This document shows positions 1 to 11,213 of a stretch of 64,000 nucleotides of DNA, piece after piece. The position numbers and the translations under genes are program-made. Location: positions 23,672,055-23,736,054 of the forward strand of contig NC_092241.1 in NCBI RefSeq assembly GCF_036320965.1, read 5' to 3'. Every line of letters begins with the position of its first letter. Positions within the stretch are counted from its first letter, which is position 1. The DNA is from Panulirus ornatus (lineage: Eukaryota; Arthropoda; Malacostraca; Decapoda; Palinuridae). The notes below the pieces were generated by a model. It was not told where the DNA came from, searched no databases, and saw only the letters and a list, made by a program, of their open reading frames with translations.

Positions 1-278
1 TGTAAACAGTGAATATTATTTCCTCTGACCAAAATTCGAAAGCCATGTTTATGAACCAATATTTTTCTTCAACCTTTTTCTGTTTCTATGCACTGATTAC
101 TTGGATTTAGCTTCATCACATATTATTGTATTGCACCTAAGTTTTCATCATTTACCTTATATATTCAACATTATTCATACTGTAGCTCAATTCCTCGCTT
201 ACTTCTAAAGTAAAAACTTTACACTTATCGCTACCAAATTGCATATACCACCAAGTAACCTTCAGTTTGTGTATGTCA
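1..278. other. Left flank of the 36-bp array, no gene seen
   Basis: Ordinary AT-rich sequence with no coding frame, repeat or RNA gene that I could recognise. It ends where the first recognisable unit of the 36-bp minisatellite begins, at GTACACTCC. Confidence 0.6.
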
Positions 279-1079
279 GTACACTCCAGGCTGGTGGCAG
301 CGTTCCACATACTGGTACACTCCAGGCTGGTGGCAGCGTTCCACATACTGGTACACTCCAGGCTGGTGGCAGTGCTCCACATACTGGTACACTCCAGGCT
401 GGTGGCAGTGCTGGTACACTCCAGGCTGGTGGCAGTGCTCCAAAAACTGGTACACTCCTGGCTGGTGGCAGTGCTCCACATACTGGTACACTCCAGGCTG
501 GTGGCAGTGCTCCACATGCTGGTACACTCCAGGCTGGTGGCAGTGCTCCACATACTGGTACACTCCTGGCTGGTGGCAGTGTTCCACATGCTGGTACACT
601 CCAGGCTGGTGGCAATGTTCCACATGCTGGTACACCCCAGGCTGGTGGCAGTGCTCCACATGCTGGTACACTCCAGGCTGGTGGCAGTGTTCCACATGCT
701 GGTACACTCCAGGCTGGTGACAGTGCTCCACATGCTGGTACACTCCAGGCTGGTGGCAGTGCTCCACATGCTGGTACACTCCAGGCTGGTGGCAGTGCTC
801 CACATGCTGGTACACTCCAGGCTGGTGGCAGTGCTCCACATACTGGTACACTCCAGGCTGGTGGCAGTGCTCCACATACTGGTACACTCCAGGCTGGTGG
901 CAATGTTCCATATGGTGGTACACTCCAGGCTGGTGGCAATGTTCCACATGGTGGTACACTCCAGGCTGGTGGCAGTGCTCCACATGCTGGTACACTCCAG
1001 GCTGGTGACAGTGCTCCACATGCTGGTACACTCCAGGCTGGTGGCAGTGCTCCACATACTGGTACACTCCAGGCTGGTG

Positions 1080-2267
1080 GCAGTGCTCCACATGCTGGTA
1101 CACTCCAGGCTGGTGGCAGTGTTCCACATACTGGTACACTCCAGGCTGGTGGCAGTGCTCCACATGCTGGTACACTCCAGGCTGGTGGCAATGTTCCACA
1201 TACTGGTACACTCCAGGCTGGTGGCAGTGCACATGCTGGTACACTCCAGACTGGTGGCAGTGTTCCACATGCTGGTACGCTCCAGGCTGGTGGCAGTGCT
1301 GGTACACTCCAGGCCGGTGGCAGTGCTCCACATGCTGGTACACTCCAGGCTGGTGGCAGTGCTGGTACACTCCAGGCTGGTGACAGTGCTCCACATGCTG
1401 GTACACTCCAGGCTGGTGGCAGTGCTCCACATGCTGGTACACTCCAGGCTGGTGGCAGTGCTCCACATGCTGGTACACTCCAGGCTGGTGGCAGTGCTCC
1501 ATATACTGGTACACTCCAGGCTGGTGGCAGTGCTCCACGTGCTGGTACACTCCAGGCTGGTGGCAGTGCTCCACATACTGGTACACTCCAGGCTGGTGGC
1601 AGTGCTCCACATGCTGGTACACTCCAGGCTGGTGGCAGTGCTCCACATGCTGGTACACTCCAGGCTGGTGGCAGTGCTCCACATACTGGTACACTCCAGG
1701 CTGGTGGCAGTGCTCCACATGCTGGTACACTCCAGGCTGGTGGCAGTGCTCCACATACTGGTACACTCCAGGCTGGTGGCAGTGCTCCACATGCTGGTAC
1801 ACTCCAGGCTGGTGGCAATGTTCCACATACTGGTACACTCCAGGCTGGTGGCAGTGCACATGCTGGTACACTTCAGACTGGTGGCAGTGTTCCACATGCT
1901 GGTACGCTCCAGGCTGGTGGCAGTGCTGGTACACTCCAGGCCGGTGGCAGTGCTCCACATGCTGGTACACTCCAGGCTGGTGGCAGTGCTGGTACACTCC
2001 AGGCTGGTGACAGTGCTCCACATGCTGGTACACTCCAGGCTGGTGGCAGTGCTCCACATGCTGGTACACTCCAGGCTGGTGGCAGTGCTCCACATGCTGG
2101 TACACTCCAGGCTGGTGGCAGTGCTCCATATACTGGTACACTCCAGGCTGGTGGCAGTGCTCCACGTGCTGGTACACTCCAGGCTGGTGGCAGTGCTCCA
2201 CATACTGGTACACTCCAGGCTGGTGGCAGTGCTCCACATGCTGGTACACTCCAGGCTGGTGGCAGTG
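1080..2267. repeat. 627-bp higher-order duplication inside the 36-bp array
   Basis: A series of marker variants recurs in the same order with an offset of exactly 627 bp. The shortened unit with GCAGTGCACATGCT is at 1224 and 1851, the variant ATATACTGG at 1501 and 2128, and TCCACGTGCT at 1534 and 2161. The two blocks are roughly 1080-1640 and 1707-2267. They indicate one duplication of many units at once rather than unit-by-unit growth. Confidence 0.9.
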
Positions 2268-2699
2268 CTCTACATGCTGGTACACTCCAGGTTGGTGGCA
2301 GTGCTCCACATGCTGGTACACTCCAGGCTGGTGGCAGTGCTCCACATGCTGGTACACTCCTGGCTGGTGGCAGTGCTCTACATGCTGGTACACTCCAGGC
2401 TGGTGGCAGTGTTCCACATGCTGGTACACTCCAGGCTGGTGGCAGTGCTCCACATGCTGGTACACTCCAGGCTGGTGGCAGTGCTCCACATGCTGGTACA
2501 CTCCAGGCTGGTGGCAGTGCTCCACATGCTGGTACACTCCAGGCTGGTGGTAGTGCTCCACATACTGGTACACTCCAGGCTGGTGGCAGTGCTCCACATG
2601 CTGGTACACTCCAGGCTGGTGGCAGTGCTCCACATACTGGTACACTCCAGGCTGGTGGCAGTGCTCCACATACTGGTACACTACAGGCTGGTGGCAGTG

Positions 2700-5057
2700 C
2701 TCCACATGCTGGTACACTCCAGGCTGGTGGCAGTGCTCCACATGCTGGTACACTCCAGGCTGGTGGCAGTGCTCAACGTGGTGGTGCACTCCAGGCTGGT
2801 GGCAGTGCTACACATGCTGGTACACTCCAGGCTGGTGGCAGTGCTCCACATGCTGGTACACTCCAGGCTGGTGGCAGTGCTCCACATGTTGGTACACTCC
2901 AGGCTGGTGGCAGTGCTGGTACACTCCAGGCCGGTGGCAGTGCTCCACACGCTGGTACACTCTAGGCTGGTGGCAGTGCTCCACATGCTGGTACACTCCT
3001 GGCTGGTGGCAGTGCTCCACATACAGGTACACTCCAGGCTGGTGGCAGTGCTCCACATACTGGTACACTCCAGGCTGGTGGCAATGTTCCACATGGTGGT
3101 ACACTCCAGGCTGGTGACAATGTTCCACATGGTGGTACACTCCAGGCTGGTGGCAGTGCTCCACATGCTGGTACACTCCAGGCTGGTGGCAGTACTCCAC
3201 ATGCTGGTACACTCCAGGCTGGTGGCAGTGCTCCACATGCTGGTACACTCCAGGCTGGTGGCAGTGCTCCACATACTGGTACACTCCAGGCTGGTGGCAG
3301 TGCTCCACATACAGTTACACTCCAGGCTGGTGGCAGTGCTCCACATATTGGTACACTCCAGACTGGTGGCAATGTTCCACATGGTGGTACACTCCAGGCT
3401 GGTGACAATGTTTCACATGGTGGTACACTCCAGGCTGGTGGCAGTGCTCCACATGCTGGTACACTCCAGGCTGGTGGCAGTGCTCCACATGCTGGTACAC
3501 TCCAGGCTGGTGGCAGTGCTCCATATACTGGTACACTCCAGGCTGGTGGCAGTGCTCCACATGCTGGTACACTCCAGGCTGGTGGCAGTGCTCCACATGC
3601 TGGTACACTCCAGGCTGATGGCAGTGCTCCACATGCTGGTACACTCCAGGCTGGTGGCAGTGCTCCACATGGTGGTACACTCCACGCTGGTGGCAGTGCT
3701 CCAAATGCTGGTACACTCCAGGCTGGTGGCAGTGCTCCACATACTGGTACACTCCAGGCTGGTGGCAGTGCTCCACATGCTGGTACACTCCAGGCTGGTG
3801 ACAGTGCTCCACATACTGGTACACTCCAGGCTGGTGGCAGTGCTCCACATGGTGGTACACTCCAGGCTGGTGGCAGTGCTCCACATACTGGTACACTCCA
3901 GGCTGGTGGCAGTGCTCCACATGCTGGTACACTCCAGGCTGGTGGCAGTGCTCTACATACTAGTACACTCCAGGCTGGTGGCAATGTTCCACATGGTGGT
4001 ACACTCCAGGCTGGTGGCAGTGCTCCACATGCTGGTACACTCCAGGCTGGTGGCAGTGCTCCACATGCTGGTACACTCCAGGCTGGTGGCAGTGCTCCAC
4101 ATACTAGTACACTCCAGGCTGGTGGCAATGTTCCACATGGTGGTACACTCCAGGCTGGTGGCAGTGCTCCACATGCTGGTACACTCCAGGCTGGTGGCAG
4201 TGCTCCACATGCTGGTACACTCCCGGCTGGTGGCAGTGCTCAACGTGGTGGTGCACTCCAGGCTGGTGGCAGTGCTACACATGCTGGTACACTCTAGGCT
4301 GGTGGCAGTGCTCCACATGCTGGTACACTCCAGGCTGGTGGCAGTGCTCCACATGTTGGTACACTCCAGGCTGGTGGCAGTGCTGGTACACTCCAGGCCG
4401 GTGGCAGTGCTCCACACGCTGGTACACTCTAGGCTGGTGGCAGTGCTCCACATGCTGGTACACTCCTGGCTGGTGGCAGTGCTCCACATACAGGTACACT
4501 CCAGGCTGGTGGCAGTGCTCCACATACTGGTACACTCCAGGCTGGTGGCAATGTTCCACATGGTGGTACACTCCAGGCTGGTGACAATGTTCCACATGGT
4601 GGTACACTCCAGGCTGGTGGCAGTGCTCCACATGCTGGTACACTCCAGGCTGGTGGCAGTACTCCACATGCTGGTACACTCCAGGCTGGTGGCAGTACTC
4701 CACATGCTGGTACACTCCAGGCTGGTGGCAGTGCTCCACATACTGGTACACTCCAGGCTGGTGGCAGTGCTCCACATACAGGTACACTCCAGGCTGGTGG
4801 CAGTGCTCCACATATTGGTACACTCCAGGCTGGTGGCAATGTTCCACATGGTTGTACACTCCAGGCTGGTGACAATGTTTCACATGGTGGTACACTCCAG
4901 GCTGGTGGCAGTGCTCCACATGCTGGTACACTCCAGGCTGGTGGCAGTGCTCCACATGCTGGTACACTCCAGGCTGGTGGCAGTGCTCCATATACTGGTA
5001 CACTCCAGGCTGGTGGCAGTGCTCCACATGCTGGTACACTCCAGGTTGGTGGCAGTG
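2700..5057. repeat. Pair of ~890-bp blocks 1,467 bp apart inside the 36-bp array
   Basis: Rare variants recur with a constant 1,467-bp offset. GCTCAACGTG is at 2771 and 4238, TCTAGGCTGG at 2961 and 4428, GACAATGTTTCAC at 3404 and 4871, and CCATATACTG at 3521 and 4988. The blocks are about 2700-3590 and 4167-5057. The intervening part, 3590-4167, holds ordinary units. Confidence 0.9.
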
Positions 5058-5141
5058 CTCCACATACTGGTACACTCCAGGCTGGTGGCAGTGCTCCACA
5101 TGCTGGTACACTCCAGGCTGGTGGCAGTGCTGGTACACTCC

Positions 5142-6132
<991 letters not shown>

Positions 6133-7594
6133 ATACTTTGTCGCTGTCTCCCGCGTCTGCGAGGTAGCGCAAGGAAACAGACGAAAGAAATGGCCCAACC
6201 CCCCCCCCCCCATACACATGTACATACACATGTCCACACACGTGTATACATACCTACACAGCTTTCCATGGTCCACCCCAGACGCCTCACATGCCTTGAT
6301 TCACTCCACTGACAGCACGTCAACCCCTGTATACCACATCGCTCCAATTCACTCTATTCCTTGCCCTCCTTACACCCTCCTGCATGTTCAGGCCCCGATC
6401 ACACAAAATCTTTTTCACTCCATCTTTCCACCTCCAATTTGGTCTCCCTCTTCTCCTCGTTCCCTCCACCTCCGACACATATATCCTCTTGGTCAATCTT
6501 TCCTCACTCATTCTCTCCATGTGCCCAAACCATTTCAAAACACCCTCTTCTGCTCTCTCAACCACGCTCTTTTTATTTCCACACATCTCTCTTACCCTTA
6601 CGTTACTTACTCGATCAAACCACCTCACACCACACATTGTCCTCAAACATCTCATTTCCAGCACATCCATCCTCCTGCGCACAACTCTATCCATAGCCCA
6701 CGCCTCGCAACCATACAACATTGTTGGAACCACTATTCCTTCAAACATACCCATTTTTGCTTTCCGAGATAATGTTCTCGACTTCCACACATTTTTCAAG
6801 GCTCCCAAAATTTTCGCCCCCTCCCCCACCCTATGATCCACTTCCGCTTCCATGGTTCCATCCGCTGACAGATCCACTCCCAGATATCTAAAACACTTCA
6901 CTTCCTCCAGTTTTTCTCCATTCAAACTTACCTCCCAATTGACTTGACCCTCAACCCTACTGTACCTAATAACCTTGCTCTTATTCACATTTACTCTTAA
7001 CTTTCTTCTTCCACACACTTTACCAAACTCAGTCACCAGCTTCTGCAGTTTCTCACATGAATCAGCCACCAGCGCTGTATCATCAGCGAACAACAACTGA
7101 CTCACTTCCCAGGCTCTCTCATCCCCAACAGACTTCATACTTGCCCCTCTTTCCAGGACTCTTGCATTCACCTCCCTAACAACCCCATCCATAAACAAAT
7201 TAAACAACCATGGAGACATCACACACCCCTGCCGCAAACCTACATTCACTGAGAACCAATCACTTTCCTCTCTTCCTACACGTACACATGCCTTACATCC
7301 TCGATAAAAACTTTTCACTGCTTCTAACAACTTGCCTCCCACACCATATATTCTTAATACCTTCCACAGAGCATCTCTATCAACTCTATCATATGCCTTC
7401 TCCAGATCAATAAATGCTACATACAAATCCATTTGCTTTTCTAAGTATTTCTCACATACATTCTTCAAAGCAAACACCTGATCCACACATCCTCTACCAC
7501 TTCTGAAACCGCACTGCTCTTCCCCAATCTGATGCTCTGTACATGCCTTCACCCTCTCAATCAATACCCTCCCATATAATTTACCAGGAATACT
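6133..7594 (-). mobile_element. LINE copy 1, 3' half (RT domain and 3' UTR), minus strand
   Basis: This is the 3' portion of an APE-class non-LTR retrotransposon. It starts on the minus strand at the codons for SIPGKLYG and runs through the reverse transcriptase palm, the C-terminal domain and a short 3' UTR. The UTR ends in the family's conserved stem-loop (GCGCTACCTCGC..., read on the minus strand), followed by poly(A). At 7594 it joins sequence of opposite polarity that belongs immediately upstream in the element, which together form a 5'-inverted insertion. The 3' UTR is the short subfamily type: it lacks the segment encoding 'FRCIIHDS' and the roughly 250 bp after it. Confidence 0.9.
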
Positions 7595-7633
7595 AGAAAT
7601 AGAGAAAGGTGCAAGAGGTGAAAAAAAGGGCAA
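6320..7633 (-). pseudogene. LINE reverse transcriptase fragment (437 codons)
   Basis: Open reading frame covering the RT palm, thumb and C-terminal region. Motif A is FIDLEKAYDRV at residues 74-84 (Asp catalytic), motif B is GLRQGCVMSPW at 132-142, and motif C is FADD at 182-185, so all catalytic aspartates are present. Later residues include [30 protein letters not shown] and RRGRPNWRW, the C-terminal block typical of RTE-like elements. The first 13 or so residues come from the inverted neighbour and are not native. The endonuclease and RT N-terminus are missing, so this is a dead fragment despite an intact catalytic core. The clade is inferred from memory of family motifs, not from a search. 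Confidence 0.9.
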
Positions 7634-8147
7634 ATGAGAGTTGGGGTGAGAGACTATCAGTAAATTTTAGGGAGAATAAAAAGATGTTCTGGAAGGAGGT
7701 AAATAGGGTGCGTAAGACAAGGGAGCAAATGGGAACTTCAGTGAAGGGCGTAAATGGGGAGGTGATAACAAGTAGTGGTGATGTGAGAAGGAGATGGAAT
7801 GAGTATTTTGAAGGTTTGTTGAATGTGTCTGATGACAGAGTGGCAGATATAGGGTGTTTTGGTCGAGGTGGTGTGCAAAGTGAGAGGGTTAGGGAAAATG
7901 ATTTGGTAAACAGAGAAGAGGTAGTAAAAGCTTTGCGGAAGATGAAAGCCGGCAAGGCAGCAGGTTTGGATGGTATTGCAGTGGAATTTATTAAAAAAGG
8001 GGGTGACTGTATTGTTGACTGGTTGGTAAGGTTATTTAATGTATGTATGACTCATGGTGAGGTGCCTGAGGATTGGCGGAATGCGTGCATAGTGCCATTG
8101 TACAAAGGCAAAGGGGATAAGAGTGAGTGCTCAAATTACAGAGGTAT
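7595..8147 (+). mobile_element. Inverted 5' segment of the same LINE insertion
   Basis: Plus-strand LINE sequence encodes the stretch between endonuclease and RT, from EVKKRANESWGE through MFWKEV, VITSSGD, FEGLLNV and KALRKMKAGKAAGLDGI to YKGKGDKSECSNYRG. In the intact element this lies just upstream of the SIPGKLYG start of the minus-strand piece; by eye only about 10 bp are missing between the two ends. It is therefore best read as the inverted 5' part of the element at 6133-7594 and not a separate copy. It runs straight into a second TA tract. Confidence 0.85.
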
Positions 8148-8171
8148 ATATATATATATATATATATATTA
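8145..8171. repeat. Short (TA)n tract between LINE copies
   Basis: About 26 bp of TA dinucleotides. It abuts the 5' end of the inverted LINE insertion on its left and the 5'-truncated end of LINE copy 2 on its right. It reads through as a run of Ile-Tyr codons in the surrounding open frames, which is an artefact. Confidence 0.95.
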
Positions 8172-9363
8172 GGTTTCAGAAGTGGTAGAGGATGTGTGGA
8201 TCAGGTGTTTGCTTTGAAGAATGTATGCGAGAAATACTTAGAAAAGCAAATGGATTTGTATGTAGCATTTATGGATCTGGAGAAGGCATATGATAGAGTT
8301 GATAGAGATGCTCTGTGCAAGGTATTAAGAATATATGGTGTGGGAGGCAAGTTGTTAGAAGCAGTGAAAAGTTTTTATCGAGGATGTAAGGCATGTGTAC
8401 GTGTAGGAAGAGAGGAAAGTGATTGGTTCTCAGTGAATGTAGGTTTGCGGCAGGGGTGTGTGATGTCTCCATGGTTGTTTAATTTGTTTATGGATGGAGT
8501 TGTTAGGGAGGTGAATGCAAGAGTTTTGGAAAGAGGGGCAAGTATGAAGTCTGTCGGGGATGAGAGAGCTTGGGAAGTGAGTCAGTTGTTGTTCGCTGAT
8601 GATACACCGCTGGTGGCTGATTCATGTGAGAAACTGCAGAAGCTGGTGACTGAGTTTGGTAAAGTGTGTGAAAGAAGAAAGTTAAGAGTAAATGTAAATA
8701 AGAGCAAGGTTATTGGGTACAGTAGGGTTGAGGGTCAAGTCAATTGGGAGGTAAGTTTGAATGGAGAAAAACTGGAGGAAGAAAAGTGTTTTAGATATCT
8801 GGGAGTGGATCTGGCAGCGGATGGAACCATGGAAGCGGAAGTGGATCATAGGGTGGGGGAGGGGGCGAAAATCCTGGGAGCCTTGAAGAATGTGTGGAAG
8901 TCGAGAACATTATCTCGGAAAGCAAAAATGGGTATGTTTGAAGGAATAGTGGTTCCAACAATGTTGTATGGTTGCGAGGCGTGGGCTATGGATAGAGTTG
9001 TGCGCAGGAGGGTGGATGTGCTGGAAATGAGATGTTTGAGGACAATGTGTGGTGTGAGGTGGTTTCATCGAGTAAGTAACGTAAGGAATAAGAGAGATGT
9101 GTGGAAATAAAAAGAGCGTGGTTGAGAGAGCAGAAGAGGGTGTTTTGAAATGGTTTGGGCACATGGAGAGAATGAGTGAGGAAAGATTGACCAAGAGGAT
9201 ATATGTGTCGGAGGTGGAGGGAACGAAGAGAAGTGGGAGACCAAATTGGAGGTGGAAAGATGGAGTGAAAAAGATTTTGTGTGATCGGGGCCTGAACATG
9301 CAGGAAGGTGAAAGGAGGGCAAGGAATAGAGTGAACTGGATCGATGTGGTATACCGGGGTTGA
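8172..9363 (+). pseudogene. LINE RT and C-terminal domain, frameshifted
   Basis: Two overlapping open frames, 8127-9110 and 9097-9363, together cover the RT palm and the C-terminal domain. A small indel near 9090 (GTAAGGAATAAGAG where other copies read GTAAGGGTAAGAG) moves the frame just before the [14 protein letters not shown] block. The catalytic FADD is preserved as FADDTPLVADS, with A to P beside it. The product would lack the endonuclease and half of the RT. Confidence 0.85.
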
Positions 9364-9554
9364 CGTGCTGTCAGTGGATTGAATCAGGGCATGTGAAGCG
9401 TCTGGGGTAAACCATGGAAAGCTGTGTAGTTATGTATATTTTGCATGTGTGGACGTGTATGTATATACATGTGTATGGGGGTGGGTTGGTCCATTTCTTT
9501 CGTCTGTTTCCTTGCGCTACCTCGCAAACGCGGGAGACAGCGACAAAAAAAAAA
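8172..9554 (+). mobile_element. LINE copy 2, 5'-truncated, plus strand
   Basis: The copy begins inside the RT coding region at GFRSGRGCVDQVF. It carries motif A (FMDLEKAYDRV), motif B (GLRQGCVMSPW) and motif C (FADD), then the C-terminal domain, which is shifted to another frame near 9090, a short-type 3' UTR and a poly(A) tail at about 9545-9554. The codon before AYDRV-DRDALC shows W to C at the usual DALWK position. Its 5' end abuts the TA tract at 8145-8171. Confidence 0.9.
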
Positions 9555-9555
9555 T

Positions 9556-11035
9556 ATTAGGTATTAAGAATATATGGTGTGGGAGGCAAGTTGTTAGAAG
9601 CAGTGAAAAGTTTTTATCGAGGATGTGAGGCATGTGTACGTGTAGGAAGAGAGGAAAGTGATTGGTTCTCAGTGAATGTTGGTTTGCGGCAGGGGTGCAT
9701 GATGTCTCCATAGTTGTTTAATTTGTTTATGGATGGGGTTGTTAGGGAGGTGAATGCAAGAGTTTTGGAAAAAAGGGGCAAGTATGCAGTCTGTTGTGGA
9801 TGAGAGTGCTTGGGAAGTGAGTTAGTTGTTGTTCGCTGATGATACAGTGCTAGTTGCTGATTCGGGTGAGAAACTGCAGAAGCCGGTGACTGAGTTTGGT
9901 TAAGTGTGTGAAAGAAGAGAGCTGAGAGTAAATGTGAATAAGAGCAAGGTTATTAGGTATAGTAGTGTTGAGGTACAAGTCAACTGGGAGGTAAGTTTGA
10001 ATGGAGAAAAGCTGGAGGAAGTAAAGTGTTTTAGATATCTGGGAGTGGATTTGGCAGTGGATGGAACCATGGAAGCTGAAGTGAATCATAGGGTTGGGGA
10101 GAGGACTAAAGTTCTCGGAGCGTTGAAGAATGTGTGGGAATCGAGAACATTATCTCAGAAAGGAAAATTGGTTATGTTTGAAGGAATTGTGGTTCCGACA
10201 ATGTTATATGGCTGCGAGGCGTGGGCTATAAAGTTATGCGGAGGAGGGTGGATGTGCTGGAAATGAGATGTTTGAGGACAATATGTGGTGTGAGGTGGTT
10301 TCACCGAGTAAGTAATGAAAGGGTAGGAGAGATGTGTTGTAATAAAAAGAGTGTGGTTGAGAGAGCAGAAGAGGGTGTTTTGAAATGGTTTGGTCACACG
10401 GAGAGATTGATTGAGGAAAAATTGACCAAGAGGATATATGTGTCAGTGGTGGAGGGAACGAAAAGTGTGAGACCAAATTGGAGGTGGAAGGATGGAATGA
10501 AAAAGATTTTGAGTGATCGGGCCTGAACATGCAGGAGGGTGAAAGGCGTGCAAGGAATAGAGTGAATTGGAACGAAGTAGTATACCGGGGTCGACGTGCT
10601 GTCAATGGATTGAACCAAGACATGTGAAGCGTCTGGGGTAAATCATGGAAAGTTTTGTGGGGCCTGGATGTGGAGAGGGAGCTGTGGTTTCGGTGCATTA
10701 TACATGACAGCTAGAGACTTAGTGTGAACAAATGTGGCCTTTATTGTCTTTTCCTGGTGCTACCTCGCGCACATGCGGGGGAGGGGGTTGTCATTTCATG
10801 TGTGGCGGGGTGGCGACGGGAACGAATAAGGGCAGCAAGTATGAATTATGTACATGTGTATACATGTATATGTCTGTGTGTATATATATGTATACGTTGA
10901 AATGCATAGGTATGTATATGTGCGTGTGTGGACGTGTATGTATATACATGTGTATGTGGGTGGGTTGGGCCATTCTTTCGTCTGTTTCCTTGCGCTACCT
11001 CGCTAACGCCGGAGACAGCGACAAAGTATAATAAA
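9556..11035 (+). mobile_element. LINE copy 3, 5'-truncated, long 3' UTR subfamily
   Basis: The copy starts at codons for LRIYGVGGKLLEAVKSF, directly after the poly(A) tail of copy 2. The RT is badly broken: stops and frameshifts lie before and after the FADD region (about 9838), and open pieces remain only at 9904-10266 and 10221-10526. The 3' UTR is the long subfamily type, including the text around 10650-10900 and ending in the stem-loop at 10993-11020 and AAAGTATAATAAAG. It is more diverged than copies 1 and 2. Confidence 0.88.
10993..11020 (+). other. Conserved LINE 3' stem-loop
   Basis: Near the 3' end, the family consensus pairs CGCT with AGCG and CTC with GAG across AC/AC mismatches, with an inner GC/GC pair closing a TAAC loop; here the inner side reads GCC. 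The same motif ends every LINE copy in the window, and a closely related one ends the SINE-like elements. Known LINEs often use such a 3' hairpin for template recognition by their RT; that role is inferred here. Confidence 0.6.
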
Positions 11036-11213
11036 GAAAAATGAAAACATAATAATACAGCGGAAACAAACATGAAGATCAATAGAGAAAGTATGATTAT
11101 AATCCTAGATGGATCAAATACAATACTGCAGAAATTTAGAATAACACATGGCTGAAAATTTACCAATGGTTTTAGTTGCATTTCATGAATTACTCGTCAC
11201 AGTGTCTGTATAG
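11036..11213. other. Unique spacer between LINE nest and 30-bp array
   Basis: AT-rich sequence without a recognisable gene or element. Confidence 0.5.

Larger units (their letters stand above)
279..5141. repeat. 36-bp minisatellite array, about 135 units
   Basis: Tandem array whose unit begins GGTACACTCCAGG, contains GCTGGTGGCAGTGCT and ends CCACATGCT (36 bp). Common variants are 27 bp (CCACATGCT lost, between two GCT triplets that could mediate slippage) and 33 bp (TCC lost). Most point variants are C/T or G/A transitions: GCT/ACT, AGT/AAT, GCT/GTT, GGC/GAC. Because unit lengths stay multiples of three, several frames on both strands remain open for long distances; the plus-strand frame at 267-5153 never meets a stop and would encode a 12-residue repeat. 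I see no gene architecture around it, and variants do not favour synonymous positions, so I call it a non-coding minisatellite. Confidence 0.95.

Noticed and set aside
6361..6836. Open frames on the strand opposite to LINE copies (such as [15 protein letters not shown])
   Set aside because: Antisense shadows of the RT C-terminal domain. The same peptides recur wherever the LINE does.
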